Shown: positions 46,561-58,431, counted from the stretch's first letter. The stretch is DNA of 64,000 bases from Ceratotherium simum simum (GCF_000283155.1 NW_004454181.1:23637163-23701162), one strand, 5' to 3'. Numbers and translations are program-made. The notes: generated by a model not told the origin, from the sequence alone.

Positions 46561-46609
46561 TAGCTACCATTTTGATAGTAGACTGTCTCCTGTTCCTTAA
46601 TCAATCCTC

Positions 46610-46715
46610 TATTTTTGCAGCTGAGGAAAATGAGGTTCGGAGGGGTTAGCACTTGTTCCGGGTCTCATAGGCAGCAGGTGAGAGAACTGGCAGGCAAACT
46701 CAGATGTGTGTGATC
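46610..46715 (-). repeat. MIR SINE piece, minus orientation
   Basis: tttgcagctgaggaaaatga, tgttccgggtctcataggca and gagaactggcaggcaaactc. Confidence 0.7.
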
Positions 46716-46720
46716 CAAGC

Positions 46721-47192
46721 TGTTGTGGATTGAATGGTGTCCCCCCAAATTCATATGTTGGAGTCCTAGCCCACAGTACCTCGGAATGTGACCTTATTTG
46801 GGACTAGGGTGGTTGCAGATGTAATTAGTTAAATTAAAATCAGGTCATTCTGGATAGGGAGGCATATACTGTAATCCTGTAAGACTGATGTCCTTATAAA
46901 AGGGAAATCTGAACACAGACAGGCATACAAGGAGAACGCCATGTGGAAATAAAGGCAGAGATTGAGATGCTGCTTCTACAAGTCAAGAAATGTCACAGAT
47001 CGCCAGCAGACCACCAGAAGCGAGGGGAGAGGCATGGAACAGACTCTCCCTCAGAGCCATAAGAGAGAACCAATCCTGCTGACACCTTGATTTCAGACTT
47101 GTAGCCTGCAGAACCGTGGGACTGTGTATTTCCGTTGTATAAGCCACCTGGTTTGTAGTACTTGGCTATGGCAGCCCTAGGAAACTGACACA
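46721..47192 (+). mobile_element. MLT1-type solitary LTR with 5-bp target duplication
   Basis: Complete TG...CA LTR: tgttgtggattgaatggtgt, tgtccttataaaagggaaat, cttgatttcagacttgtagc, ccttgta-type wording and gcagccctaggaaactgaca. Flanked by exact caagc at 46716-46720 and 47193-47197. Confidence 0.92.
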
Positions 47193-47197
47193 CAAGC

Positions 47198-48082
47198 CCA
47201 TGTTCTTAATGACTTCACGGCACTGCCTCCTGTTTCCCAGAATCTTAGGTTTCACAGCTGAGAGGATTTTACTACTAAGTTCCAGACAAAGGGAATAATA
47301 ATAAACCCCTGTGAATCCCATTGTGACAGCCAAGAGGGGAGAGAGGCAAGCATTAGTTCAGCCAGGAGTGCTGCTGGCTGGGGGGGCAGGAGGAGGGCGC
47401 TTCGGCAATAGACATGGCCTTACAGCCTCAGCCAGTGCTATGCCTGCCGCGATGCGGGCAGACAGCTCGTCATTCCCTCTCTCCAGAGCGGCTGTTTTGA
47501 AATGTTGGTTAGACGAGAGCATTCTGATGCTTGAGGGGCCCAGGGGGACCAAGGAGATGAGGAAGTACTGGACTGAGAACTAGAGAACAACTCTGCCATT
47601 CACCCTGCTGTGTGACCTTTGGAGAGCCTCCTGCCCTCTCTGGCCTCAGTGCAAAAAGTTTGACTAGATGATGTCGAAGGGCCCTGAAAATATGTCTCTA
47701 ATCTGATCTAAGGGAAGAAGAAACAAAGGGAACCTTGTCATTTGCAGAAATCAAAGAACTCACTTAATAGAGCTCCTTTCCAATTTGGTTTCATGTGTAT
47801 TGACGAGGTAGGCTGCCCCGTTACTCAGCATGCCAACCACCAACTGTTTCTTCCCTTGACTTCCAAAGATCTCATTTCATGATAATGATGGTGATGATGA
47901 CTATTAATAAACACAATGTACCTATGGGGAAGAAAGAACTTAAAACATATATTTGGGGCTTGCTCTCAAGAGCTTGCTTTGGTCCTTTTGAATGGGGCTG
48001 CTCTAACTAGCTGTGAGATCTTGGGCAAGTCCCCTACTCTTTCTGGTTTCCCCGTCTGTAATGTGAGGGTGTTGGACTAGGT
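47198..48082. other. Unassigned stretch with MIR pieces, no gene seen
   Basis: 47300-47560 is moderately GC-rich without repeat signature. MIR plus pieces lie at about 47570-47705 (ctgctgtgtgacctttggag) and 48000-48075 (ctagctgtgagatcttgggc). Confidence 0.4.
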
Positions 48083-48272
48083 CTGTGGTCCTTAAACTGT
48101 AGTCCCTAGACCAGCAGCTTCAGCATCACCTGCAACTTGCTAGACTTGCAAATTCTCAGACCCCACTCCAGACCCACTGAGTCAGCAACTCGAGGATGGG
48201 GCCTGGCAAGCTGGGTTTTAACAAGCCCTCCAAGCGAGTCTAATGCACCTTGAAGTCCAAAAACCGCAGGAC
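48083..48272 (+). mobile_element. MER5A hAT MITE
   Basis: agaccagcagcttcagcatc, gacccactgagtcagcaact and gttttaacaagccctccaag match MER5A. Confidence 0.88.
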
Positions 48273-49549
48273 TCGACGGTCTCCAAGGACAGAACTGCCT
48301 GTGTTTGTTTATAAGCCTTGTCGGATGACACTGGCCTGGTGTGGGATTCTCGGAGAGAGGGGTGAGAAGTGGGGGAGAGGGCCTTTCCTGCTGTCTTCCC
48401 TCCATTTTGAAAGTTTTAATGGCTCCTTTTTATCCCTCCTTTCTCTCAGTGTCCTCTGATGACAGGAGCTTATTAACATGGGGGATTTTCCACAGGCCTG
48501 TTTCAGAGGTCCTGGGGAGGAGTTTTAATTGCCAGGCTACACACCGAGGGTGTTAACATTTATTAAAGTCAGCTCCTCTGATTGCCTTTTAACAAGGCGG
48601 TGACTGTGCATAGGAGATAACACCGAGCACAGCCTGGTGGGGCCTCAGAGGCGGCTTAAAATAATCAGGCCCAGGGAAAGAGGAAGGCAGCCTGGTGCAG
48701 TGGGCGTGGTGCCACAGCATCCGCTCTCTGCCCCGGAGGGCGGGCTGACGGAGGGGCCTGGGCAGTTGCAGGGCCTGGTTTCCCTTACAGGGTGGGCATG
48801 ATGGCGGGGTAGTGGTGGGGGTGGAAGGGAAAGGCCGGTGATGTTCTGTACGGGAACAGAATCGTTATAGCGCTGGGGTGCAGCGAGCCAAAGCTCTGAA
48901 TGTGGGCTCCAGCCTCTTTTGTAGTGTAGATCTGTAGGGAGATGGGCCCTTCCTAATTTTGTGGGGGGAGGGCTAGCAGCAGATAGACAACATACTATCT
49001 GCTAGTGGAAAGGCCCTGGATCTAATGTGCACTCGCTGTGTCTGCCGTGGGCCTTTGCCCCAGGCCTGTCCTCTCTGGCCTCGTGGCACAGCTGTGAGTT
49101 TCAAACTGCACCTCTCGGTCTTAGGCGCCCAGCCTCCCTGTCATTGGTCAAAGACGTGTAGAGCTGAAGGGTTCTCCCTTCTCTGGGGGCAGTGAGGGGC
49201 TGAACAGTCTCTGTTCCTGACTCCTTCCACATGCAGTGGCTCTGATTTCATCTGGTTTATGCCATGGAGGTTTGAAAGGACATTCTCATGGAGTGAAAAG
49301 AACAACACTGTTAAAACTCCTGTGCTCCGTGGCTGCTATTGCCTTGAACTGCACTCATGGACCCCCTCCCTGCCCTGCCTGCGTCTTCTCTGGATCCCCT
49401 CTTGGAGAAAGGCAGGCCCAGCAGGTGACCCAGCATCCTGCCTGTCATTACGTGTTGCTGACTCTCCTCCCCAGCAGCTCTCGTATCACTCTCCTTCTTT
49501 CCCCCACTTCATTATTGTTGTAGCTTAGGTTTGGACTCATAATGGAGGC
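48273..49549. other. Single-copy stretch, candidate conserved noncoding DNA
   Basis: No repeat consensus is recognisable across this block. 48440-48670 shows mixed base composition with several TTAAC and TTAAT cores. Short ORFs carry no domain. Possible regulatory DNA, unproven. Confidence 0.3.
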
Positions 49550-50040
49550 TCTGAACTTGTCATTCTGTTTCCAGTCCTGCCCTCTCAAAGCCTTCTTCCT
49601 CCCACCAGGGTGATCTTACCATATGTCCCTCTGAGCTGGTTATTCCCTTCCCAATATCTCCTTTCTGCCCATCAAGTTCAAGCTCCTTGGTTCAAGGCTC
49701 TGGGGCATCCATGAGCTGTGCCCGTCTTTCCAGCCTTTCCAGCAAAATTAGCCTCTTGCCTTCTCTGTTCAAACAAACCAAACTCCTGGTTTCCTCAATA
49801 CCTTTCAAGCGTCAGCTCAGGGGTCCCTTCCTCTCTGGAGCCTTCCCTGACTCCCTAGGCCAAGTAAATAATTCCCTCATCTGCCTGTGCCTCCAGTTAA
49901 GCTTATAATCCCCAAGGTTATAATAGTTTGCATAACTGTCTTCCCTACAAGCCTATGAGTTCCTCAAGGCTACAGACAGCACAGACAATCCAGCTTTGTC
50001 CCCGTGATATGAAGCAGGTACTTTTGAATTGAATTCTGCA
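49550..50040 (+). repeat. L2 LINE 3' region, diverged
   Basis: gtcagctcaggggtcccttc, gagccttccctgactcccta, ctacaagcctatgagttcct and gaagcaggtacttttgaatt in L2 order. Confidence 0.7.
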
Positions 50041-50354
50041 GGGATGTGCAAAGAACCCCTTTCTTCCCCTCCCCGCTCCTGTTTTCAAAGTGCACGGGCA
50101 TTTGCCTGGAAGTTAATGGTCAAAGTATGACTGAGGCTGCCATGCTGATGAAATGTCATGAGCAACCGGATGGGCACTGAAAGGCCAAGTTATCATGTGA
50201 CTCTTCTCCCAATTGCTGTGTCACCTTGGGCTGGTCACTTGATTTCTCTGGACTTTAGTTTCTCTGCTGGTACATTCGTCAATTTGACAGCAGTGAGAAC
50301 TTTCTGTGTCTCTGGCACACAAGGATTGAGACCCAGTGGCAAGTTTACCTTTAT

Positions 50355-50610
50355 GTATCCCACTAATAATAATTATTTATCAAATTATTGAGCATGTGCC
50401 AGGCACTGTGCAAAGGCTAAGCTTTTACCCATCTTGTCTTATCTAATTCTGCCACTAACTCAGGGAGATAGGTACTATTACCCTCCACTTCCTCGTGGAT
50501 CAGAAACATGTAAGATACTTATGTGAGGTCACACTCGAAGAGCCAGGATTCAAACTCAGATGTGGAAGTTTCCAAATGACTAACCACCAGGCTGTTCGGC
50601 CCTGCCATCC
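50355..50610 (-). repeat. MIR SINE, minus orientation
   Basis: attattgagcatgtgccagg, gatctaattctgcc-like wording, gataggtactattaccctcc and ggattcaaactcagatgtgg. Confidence 0.8.
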
Positions 50611-50889
50611 AGGATGGAGAGTGCCCATGGTCCAGGGAAGGTGAGATCTTTGCTCACAGTCTCTGTAAGTGCTCTGTGGTCAGAGCAGCGGTGGTGACTG
50701 GGTAGGAGGGTTCTGGGGTGGAACACGGTTATGGTTAAGAACTTCATAATTAACTCAGCATGGCTTTGTGTAGCAGACAAATCCCAGGACCACGTGTTCC
50801 CCCCTGGGCTTCAGAAGACTTCATCATAGGAATGATGAAGAAGATGATGATGATCATGTAACTACAGGGAAATATGTTCAAGGGAGAGT

Positions 50890-51330
50890 TGGTCATCCAC
50901 ACTTATCACCATGAGCCCACAGGCACCAGCTCGCCTCTGACCTCCCTTCATGCCACTCTCCTCTTCCATTGTGCTCTGGCCACACGCACCTTCTTGGTGT
51001 TCCTTGCACACGCCAAGCTTACCGTTGCCTCAGGGACTTTGCAGTTGCTGTTTCCTCCAAATGGATACTCTTTCGTCTACACTTATGGCCTCATCCCACG
51101 TGGCCCAGCTCAAATGTCACCTCCTCAGAAAAGACTTTCCTGATTCTCTCTCCAAAATATTTCCCTCTCTCCCCATGCTACACCCTGTCTCATCATTCTG
51201 TTAGTTTCTTTCATAGCGCTCGGCACACTTTGTAGCTATTTTCTTCACTTTTTAATGTCCTGGATTCCCCTCCTCCTCCAAGTGTGGGAACCCGGAGAGC
51301 AGGGCTTTATATGTATTCTGCATGGCAGGG
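50890..51330 (+). repeat. L2 LINE 3' end
   Basis: ttccttgcacacgccaagct, gcctcagggactttgcagtt, gctcaaatgtcacctcctca and ttctttcatagcgctcggca. Confidence 0.88.
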
Positions 51331-51536
51331 TCCTCAGCCGGTGTCTGCTGCCTGACGATGATAAAAAAATACTTGTCCAGTGAACAGCCAAATGACCGAA
51401 GGATGGCCAACCCACATGTGACTCGCTCTGTTCCTGACTGGGCGATACTCAAAGTCATCGAATAACCTTGGCCAGTTTCCTGAACTTCTCTGGGCCTCAG
51501 TTTTCCCATCTCTAGAATGAGGGCTTTGGAAGAGAA

Positions 51537-51747
51537 CAGGGGTCAGCAAATACTTTTAAAGGGCCAGAGAGTCAATATTTTAGGCTTTGTGGGCCACATG
51601 GTCTCTGTCGCAACTACTCAACTCTGCCGTTCTAGCAGGAAAGCAGCCATAGACTACCTGTAAACCAAAGGGCGTCGTTGTGTTCTAATAAAACTTTATT
51701 TACAAAACCAGGAGGCCAGCCCATGGGCCATAGTTTACTGACCCCTG
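51537..51747 (+). mobile_element. Complete hAT-Charlie-type MITE
   Basis: Terminal inverted repeats caggggtcagcaaat and its inverse gtttactgacccctg. Internal ggctttgtgggccacatggt, caactactcaactctgccgt and aataaaactttatttacaaa are diagnostic of a common mammalian Charlie MITE. An 8-bp duplication is degraded (gaagagaa versus gactagaa, 6 of 8). Confidence 0.9.
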
Positions 51748-52069
51748 GACTAGAAGACCACTAGAGACCTTCATAGCCTGGACATTTTAAATCCCTTACT
51801 GGTCGTCTTCTAAGGAGCATTGTTTGGCTTGGTTTCTTGGCTTTACTGATGAAAATCCTGTTTCTGGTAGCATGTGTGTTTGGGACCCTCAAAGAGACAA
51901 ACTAACGTGGAAAGGAGTAATAGACCCATGAAGGCTGCACGGCATGCTGACCGTTTGAAGGCTTTCCTGAGAGGGTTATAAACACACCTCTAAAAATACA
52001 GAAGGTTGTGGAATTTGGGGACCACCTTTGGAAAGCATCCAGTGGTCTCATTTCTCAAGCTCCCCTCCC

Positions 52070-52300
52070 TTCCTTGAAGACGTGTCTAATCTCTTCAGCC
52101 CTTACTGAACCCCTGGACATTCAGTCTGTGCATGACACCCCATCTCCTCTCAGCCCCAAGGTCTTTCCTACCCACAATGTGTGTCTTTTTTCCTCACTGC
52201 GTTATAATCTCCTTGACACAGAGAATTTTATTTCTTCCTTTTCCCCACATGGCATCTAATATTGTTCTGGGCATATAGACGTGCTGAATAAACATTCAAT
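52070..52300 (+). repeat. L2 LINE 3' end
   Basis: ataatctccttgacacagag, ttgttctgggcatatagacg and tgctgaataaacattcaatt. Confidence 0.7.
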
Positions 52301-52559
52301 TTACAACCTAAGATCCCCTGCCCTCCCTTCCCAGTACACATCGTTCAAGAGGCTTATGCCACCGTGAGGATGGATCTCCTTGGCTTTTCCTTTTGTTGGA
52401 TCCTATTTCCTGCGTTGTCTGGGATCTGGGTAACCAGATACACATCAATGTCATTTACAGTCAGGTCATGTGGCCGTGATGGCCAAATGGACATCATCTG
52501 ATACTGTGGGGGTCAGAGAGGCAAGGCAATGGTGGGCGAGGGGATTTGAGCCTTGAACA

Positions 52560-52795
52560 TGGAACAAAACCATCCTGGATTTAAGACACTGCTCTGCCGC
52601 TGACTTGCTGAGGGACTTGAAGCAAGCCACTTAAAGTGCCACTTAAGCAAGCCAAAGCCTCAGTTTCTTGATCCAAATGGGGATGATAAACCTACTCTTA
52701 GGGCTTGTGTGAAGATTAAGTGAAATAATTTACGTGAAGGCGTTGGTAAAGAGTGAAGGCCCATACTGACATCATAATTCTTCATAACAAGCCAC
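52560..52795 (+). repeat. MIR SINE
   Basis: gctctgccgctgacttgctg, gcctcagtttcttgatccaa and gattaagtgaaataatttac, with a small internal duplication (aagcaagccacttaaagtgc). Confidence 0.85.
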
Positions 52796-53425
52796 CATCA
52801 TCCCTCACCTCCTAACTGGCCCTCTTGCTTCCACCTGTGCCCACTGAGCCTGATGTCTTAGTGGCAGCCAGAGTTAACTTGTAAATGTGAGTTGGATCTT
52901 AGATCTTGTCATCCCTCTGCTAAACCCCCAGTGCTCCCTTCTCACTCAAAGCCCAAGTTCTAATAATGGCTGACGAAGCCCCCAACCCCTGGTCCTGTCC
53001 TCTGACCTCATCTCCTACCACTCTCCACCCCAGCCACAGTCTCTTCCTCATTGTTCCCAACTCTGGGCCTTTGCACTGGCTCGTTTCGATACCCGGAATG
53101 TTCGTTCCCTAGACGCCTACATGGCTCACTGCATCTCTTGATTCAGGATTTTACCCAAAGGTCACCTTCTTTCAGTGAGGCCCTCCCTGGCCATTCTCTG
53201 AAAACTGCATCCCATTCCCTTTGCCTGCTTTGATTTTCTCTGCAGTGCTTACTACCAGCTAACATAATATTTATATTATTTTGTTTCATTTTTGTCTGTT
53301 CCTGCACTGAATGGATGTTTCATGGGGACAGGGATTTTTATTTATTTATTCACTGCTATATTCCCAGTGTGAAGCACAGTGCTCGATACGTAGTGGGTGC
53401 TTAATAAATATTTGTCAAGTGAAGA
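52796..53425 (+). repeat. L2 LINE 3' region, long copy
   Basis: Largest L2 segment of the window: tgacctcatctcctaccact, ctctgggcctttgcactggc, aaaggtcaccttctttcagt, tattcccagtgtgaagcaca, gggtgcttaataaatatttg. Confidence 0.92.
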
Positions 53426-53569
53426 TCAGAAGTTACAATTTCATTAGCCCAGTAAAGCTGCCTGCTGGGGCACACAGGAACTGGGCAGCATTCGTTGGTT
53501 AGTATGGATTCACTAATTTCCTACAGCATGGTGCAATTAATACTTAATTTTTCCCTCTGGGTATCTACG

Positions 53570-53825
53570 GAGGCAGCATATTAAAGTGATTAAGGGGTTG
53601 GGCTTGGCAATCAGATGAATGCCAAGTCTGATGTTTACTTCTTACTAGCTGTGTGAGCTTCACTGAATAATCTACCTCTCTGAACCTGAGTTTCTCAACC
53701 GTGAAATGATTATTTCTACTTTGTAAGGTTGTTGTGAGGATTAAATGGGGATTGTCATTCACGTAAAGTGGTTAGACAAATCCTTAGCCCATGATAAATT
53801 GTTGGCTGTTGGTAGCTATTTTTAT
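53570..53825 (+). repeat. MIR SINE
   Basis: cttactagctgtgtgagctt, gaacctgagtttctcaaccg and gttgttgtgaggattaaatg. Confidence 0.9.
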
Positions 53826-53939
53826 GTCAATAATAGTATAAATCATCAGCATCTTCTAAGAGTGCATAGAAACAAGCATAATTTTAACAGCCACTCTTTT
53901 TGTGTGAATTTGCTCAGAGTTGTTCCAAGCATGTCTTTT

Positions 53940-54145
53940 TTTTTTTTTATTTTATTTTATTTTTTCCCCCCAAAGCCCCAGTGGATAGTTGTATGTCGTA
54001 GCTGCACATCCTTCTAGTTGCTGTATGCGGGACTCGGCCTCAGCATGAACGGAGAAGCGGTGCCTCGATGCGCACCCGGGATCCGAACCCGGGCCACCAG
54101 CATCGCAGCGCGCGCACTTAACCACCAAGCCACAGGGCCGGCCCT
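53940..54145 (-). mobile_element. ERE SINE with 14-bp exact target duplication
   Basis: Reverse copy of the 'ttgtatgtcgtagctgcac' type ending cagggccggccc, with a CpG-rich head. Duplication caagcatgtctttt at 53926-53939 and 54146-54159. Confidence 0.94.
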
Positions 54146-54159
54146 CAAGCATGTCTTTT

Positions 54160-55150
54160 GCTTTTAAACTTTGTATCATTTTTCTGCTGTTACGACAGCC
54201 ATGTTTTTCTTTTTCCCACTTCCTTCCATTCTCCCCATCTTTCTTCTACTCCAGGAAACATGGATTTTTATCCCATCTGTCCACTTACTTCCTGTGTGTC
54301 TTGACTCCAGTCACTTTGCCACTGTAGGCCTCAGTTTCCTCATCTGTGCAGTGGGGCCGAGAATCCCTGTCCTCCTGCCTTGCACAGATATGGAGAGGAC
54401 AAGGTGAGAAGATAGATGCGAACAGTAAACCACAGCAAGTGCTACCAACATCAGGCCCGCTCCTCAATCTTATTACTGCTCCCCAGCAAGGGTTGTTTCT
54501 GAACGCCCAGCCACGCCTCCCTGCTCTCACCCATCCTGGGGAATTAGGTGCAGCGTGCACACAATGGGAACCACTTGTTTTTCTGTCTCTGATTCTGTGG
54601 GTTTATGATAGGTGCCTCCCAGAAGCCAAGACTGAGTTTATCTTTGGAGAACCCTTTTAAAAAATGTTATATTGGTGATGACTTTCAGTTCAGCACAATA
54701 ATTTAAATTATTGATGTGACTTGAACCTGGCATTTGGGATCTGTTTAGGCCTCTTGAAAGCTTGAAGATTTTTCAATATTGGGAGGCCCCTAATTTACTA
54801 TCTAGCCACAGGTTTTCTGTGTCAAGTAAACATACTGTAATTCCATTATTACAGTTCTCTGGAGAAATCAGCTGTATCCTTGGTGCTGAACTGGAAAATT
54901 CATCAGCCATGAGAGAGTGGTGGTGAATGCAGGCCCAGAGACGGCGATTAGGGGCAGGGAGTCAGACTGGCTCCCTTTCTCTTTGTCTCCTTTGTCTGTA
55001 GGGCCCTGCGGAGTTGAGGACTTCAGCCCTCCGTCTGCTAGAATTAGAGTATTAGAATGGGAAAAAAATAACTCTCTTGGAAATAAGCTAGTTCAGGGAT
55101 GGCAAATGGGTTTCTTTTCATATGCCTAAAGCAAGTTAAGGATTTTGAGT
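54160..55150. other. Mostly single-copy stretch, no gene seen
   Basis: A MIR plus piece lies at about 54290-54440 (ggcctcagtttcctcatctg). 54660-54920 is AT-rich and repeat-free as far as I can tell. ORFs of up to 104 aa have no domain. Confidence 0.35.
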
Positions 55151-55159
55151 CCATATCCT

Positions 55160-55385
55160 TCTATTTAGCAATTTATTTTGTATTTACCATGTACCAGGCA
55201 TTTTCCCAAGCCCCTCTGTTTGTGTTAACTCACTTAACTCTAGCAACAACGTGACGAGGCAGGTACCATGGATAATCCCTTCTCTACAGATGAGAAAACT
55301 GCACTAACTTGCCCCAAATCATACAACTTGTCAGAGGGGGAGCTGAGATTCAAACCCAGGCAGCTGGATTGCATGAAGCTCTGGT
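55160..55385 (-). repeat. MIR SINE, minus orientation
   Basis: accatgtaccaggcattttc, tctctacagatgagaaaact and gagctgagattcaaacccag. Confidence 0.85.
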
Positions 55386-55539
55386 AGTATAGTGAAGTGC
55401 TTGTCTCAGGGTCTGACATTGGCGAAAACTTGATGAACCTGGCTTGGGCAGATGCTGCAGTTAATAGCACTTGTGGTTGCCATAGACAACCGTGCATCTC
55501 CCAGCACGAGATGTTTAAGTAGAACACGCCCCTGTTGCC

Positions 55540-55820
55540 TGGCTACACTCTACTCATCTGTTAGTCCCACCTTAAAGCTCTTCCAAGAGAGGTTTTACCT
55601 GATTTATCCCAGTCATTCTCCTGGTCCAAAATGGGTGCTCCTGTTATGATCTCCCATCACATCCTTTCTTCTGCCTTGTTCACATTTGCCTCAATTTGTA
55701 GTATTAAATGTGTATTTGTGTGATCATTTATTTAACACCTGTCCTCTCCACCTGTCTGTGAGTTTGATGCTGTGTTTCTAGAGCTTGGGAGGTGGTGAGC
55801 ACTCAACTGATAGACGAAGA
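55540..55820 (+). repeat. L2 LINE 3' end
   Basis: tagtcccaccttaaagctct, agaggttttacctgatttat and ggtgagcactcaactgatag in L2 order. Confidence 0.65.
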
Positions 55821-55859
55821 GGCTGGTTGGCTACTTAACCAATATACCCTAAAGCAGTG

Positions 55860-56082
55860 TTTTTTGAACTGTGGCACATGACCCCCTAGTGAGTCTTAAT
55901 CACTTTTGTGGCTTTTGATAGCATTTAAAAACATGGAAAAGAAGAACAAGTGGTGGAGTACTTGACACACGGAAATGACATGTACTATTGTGTGAGGCTT
56001 TTTACTACGGTGTGTGTATACTGGGTTGAGTGTAAATGTATTTCTGTGCATCACAGCCAAAGATTTTGAGAGCCCTGGTCTA
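55860..56082. mobile_element. hAT-like MITE candidate
   Basis: Left end ttttttgaactgtggcacat and right end aaagattttgagagccctgg look like degraded inverted ends of a hAT MITE. Family not assigned. Confidence 0.45.
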
Positions 56083-56189
56083 AAGTGGATTCCCACATAG
56101 GATGGGGAGTGGGGCCAGGTGACCTCTGAAGCCTCTCCTCGCTGATGCTGGGGGATCTATAGGCCAGGTGAGGGCATTTGGAGCCCAGG

Positions 56190-56402
56190 GCTAATTCCTC
56201 TCCATCTGATGCATTATATTTTTCAAGGCTATTTGATTATTACCATTGCTTTGGAGGTGATCTCTCTCTTGTTCCATTAAGCTCATGCTTGCTTTTCAGG
56301 CTGTTAAATGAAAACTTTGATCACAATTGAGAATTCATTGTTTCCATTGGTATTACAGTTCTAAATTTGCCCATTTCCAACAGCCGCTGATTCTAATTGA
56401 AA
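56190..56402. other. Repeat-free AT-rich stretch, possible conserved noncoding element
   Basis: No repeat consensus recognised. Contains several homeodomain-like TAAT or ATTA cores. Function is speculation. Confidence 0.25.
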
Positions 56403-56702
56403 TGGAAGGGCTGTGGGAGTCTTTTCTTCGGGGTTTAATTGTGTTTTTCTCCTTATGTATTGCCAACTGCTGGTCTCTTTTTAAGAGGAAAGGGCGTAGG
56501 ATTGGAGAACAACGTGACAGACCTTTTTGGGGCTAAGGTGAGTGGCAGGTTACAGCGTTTAAGATCTAATGTCTCCAAGACAGAGGATTGAACTAGAAAA
56601 TAAACCAGATTCTACTTTCTTTCTTTAAAATCTGTGTGCCTTCGTGGTAGATGAAGAAAATTCCTGGGAACAGTCAGGTGTCATCTTTGCTTTTTGTGCC
56701 TA

Positions 56703-56875
56703 CAATCTTGCTACTCAAAGTGTGGTTCACGGACCAGCACATCAGCATTACCTTAGAGTGTGGTGGAAATACAGAATTGCAGGCCCTGCCCCAGACCTGC
56801 TACATTTGAATCTACACTTTTACAAGTTCCGTGGGTGAGTCCTGAGCATATTTCAGTCTGAGAAGTATGGTCCTG
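56703..56875 (+). mobile_element. MER5A hAT MITE
   Basis: ctcaaagtgtggttcacgga, agcacatcagcattacctta, gccctgccccagacctgcta and agtctgagaagtatggtcct. Confidence 0.85.
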
Positions 56876-56979
56876 CAGGACCCGACATATGGCTGGCATG
56901 AGTGAATAAGTGATTGATCTTGCTGAGAACTTGTTGGATGAAACATGGGAATTCTGCTGTAATCAGAAAATTATGTTGG

Positions 56980-57718
56980 TGTGTTTGTCAGGGGTCTCCA
57001 GAGAAACAGAATCAACAAGATATATATGTATATACACACATATGTATATGTATATATGTATATATACAAAGAGCCAGTGGTGCAGATCGTCTTAGTCAGT
57101 TCAGGCTTCTATAACAGAATACCATAGACTGGGTGGCTTCTAAACAATGGAAATTTATTTCTCACAATTCTGGATGCTGAAAGTCCAAGATCAGAGTGCC
57201 AGCATGGTCAAGTTTGGTTGAAGGCCCTCTTCTGGTTGCAGATTGCTGACTTCTCATTGTATCCTCCCATGGCAGAGAGTAGAGAGAGGAAGCTAGCTCT
57301 CTCCTGACTCTGATAAGGCACTAACGCCATTCATGAAGGCTCCACCCTCTTGATCTCATCTAATCCTAATTACCTTCCAAAGGCCCAATCTTCTAATACC
57401 ATCACATTGAGGGGTAGGGCTTCAAGATATGAATTTTGGGGGGATACATTCAGTCCATAATGCAGATGAAGTCCTAAGGCAGTCTGCTGGAAGAATTTCC
57501 TCTTGCTCATGAGAGGTCAGACTTTTGTTCTATTCAGGCCTTCAACTGATTGGATGAGGCCCACCCACATTATGGAAGGCAATCTGCTTTGCTAAAAATT
57601 CACCAATTTAAATGTAAATCTCATCCACAAACACCCTCACTGAAACATCCAGAATAATGTTTGAATAAATATTTGCACCATGGCCCAGCCAAATTGACAC
57701 ATAAAATTAACCATCACA
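56980..57718 (-). mobile_element. LTR (ERVL/MaLR-like) with exact 5-bp target duplication, split by MLT1
   Basis: Reversed copy of the family at 14558-15227: ggtctccagagaaacagaat at the left, aaattgacacataaaattaa and ccatcaca at the right. It starts TG and ends CA, flanked by exact gttgg at 56975-56979 and 57719-57723. A TA-rich microsatellite (57018-57066) occupies the expected tract. Confidence 0.85.
57088..57462 (-). mobile_element. MLT1 LTR nested in the older LTR
   Basis: Reversed MLT1: accatagactgggtggcttc, atttctcacaattctggatg, tcatgaaggctccaccctct, aataccatcacattgagggg. Flanked by cagat at 57083-57087 and 57463-57467. Terminal TG/CA have decayed. Confidence 0.88.
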
Positions 57719-57889
57719 GTTGGGAAGAAATTAAGGGGAAAGACAGATCATAAAGGGTCACCAGGAGACATCATTTCTAAAAATTTATCTTTTCTATCAA
57801 AGAACCATGCCTATATTCTGAACATTGTATTTTTTTCAAAAAGCCTGATTCTGGCTTAGAGAGAAGAGCCAGGCCCTGGGGGATGCCTC

Positions 57890-58140
57890 CCAGTTAGCTT
57901 CAGGGCTCAGAGCACCAGCTCTGGGTGACGACTGGGGGCTCACCCTCCTCTGTCACTTACTAGCTTTGTGATCCTGGGCAATCCTCCTAACTGTAGGGCC
58001 TCAGTTTCCTAAGCTGTAAAATGGGATCATAATGTTCATGTTCAAGGAATTGTCATGAGTATGAAAAGAGATAATGCTCACAGAGCAGTCAGCACAGAGC
58101 CTGGCAAGGGGTGTTTCATAAATAATAGCTGCCGCTTTGA
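57890..58140 (+). repeat. MIR SINE
   Basis: ctgtcacttactagctttgt, gcctcagtttcctaagctgt and gcacagagcctggcaagggg. Confidence 0.88.
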
Positions 58141-58218
58141 ATTCTGGTACGTGCTTCTCTTACCTTGCCTAGGTCTTAAAATCACCACCCACAGTTTACA
58201 TACCAAATGGATGCCTCT

Positions 58219-58421
58219 CTTATTTTTTTATTTTTTGGTGAGGAAGATTGGCCCTGGGCTAACATCTGTGCCAATCCTCCTCTATTTTGTATGTGGGTCG
58301 CCGCCACAGCATGACTTGATGAGCGGTGTGGAGGTCTGCGCCCGGGATCCGAACCTACAAACCTTGGGCCGCCGAAGCGGAGTGCGTGAACTTAACCACT
58401 ATGCCACTGGGCTGGCCCCAA
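58219..58421 (-). mobile_element. ERE SINE
   Basis: Reverse ERE of the 'ggtgaggaagattggccctg' type ending ctgggctggcccc. Target duplication ggatgcctct at 58209-58218 and 58422-58431. Overlapping ORFs of up to 173 aa here are read through the SINE and are not genes. Confidence 0.9.
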
Positions 58422-58431
58422 GGATGCCTCT

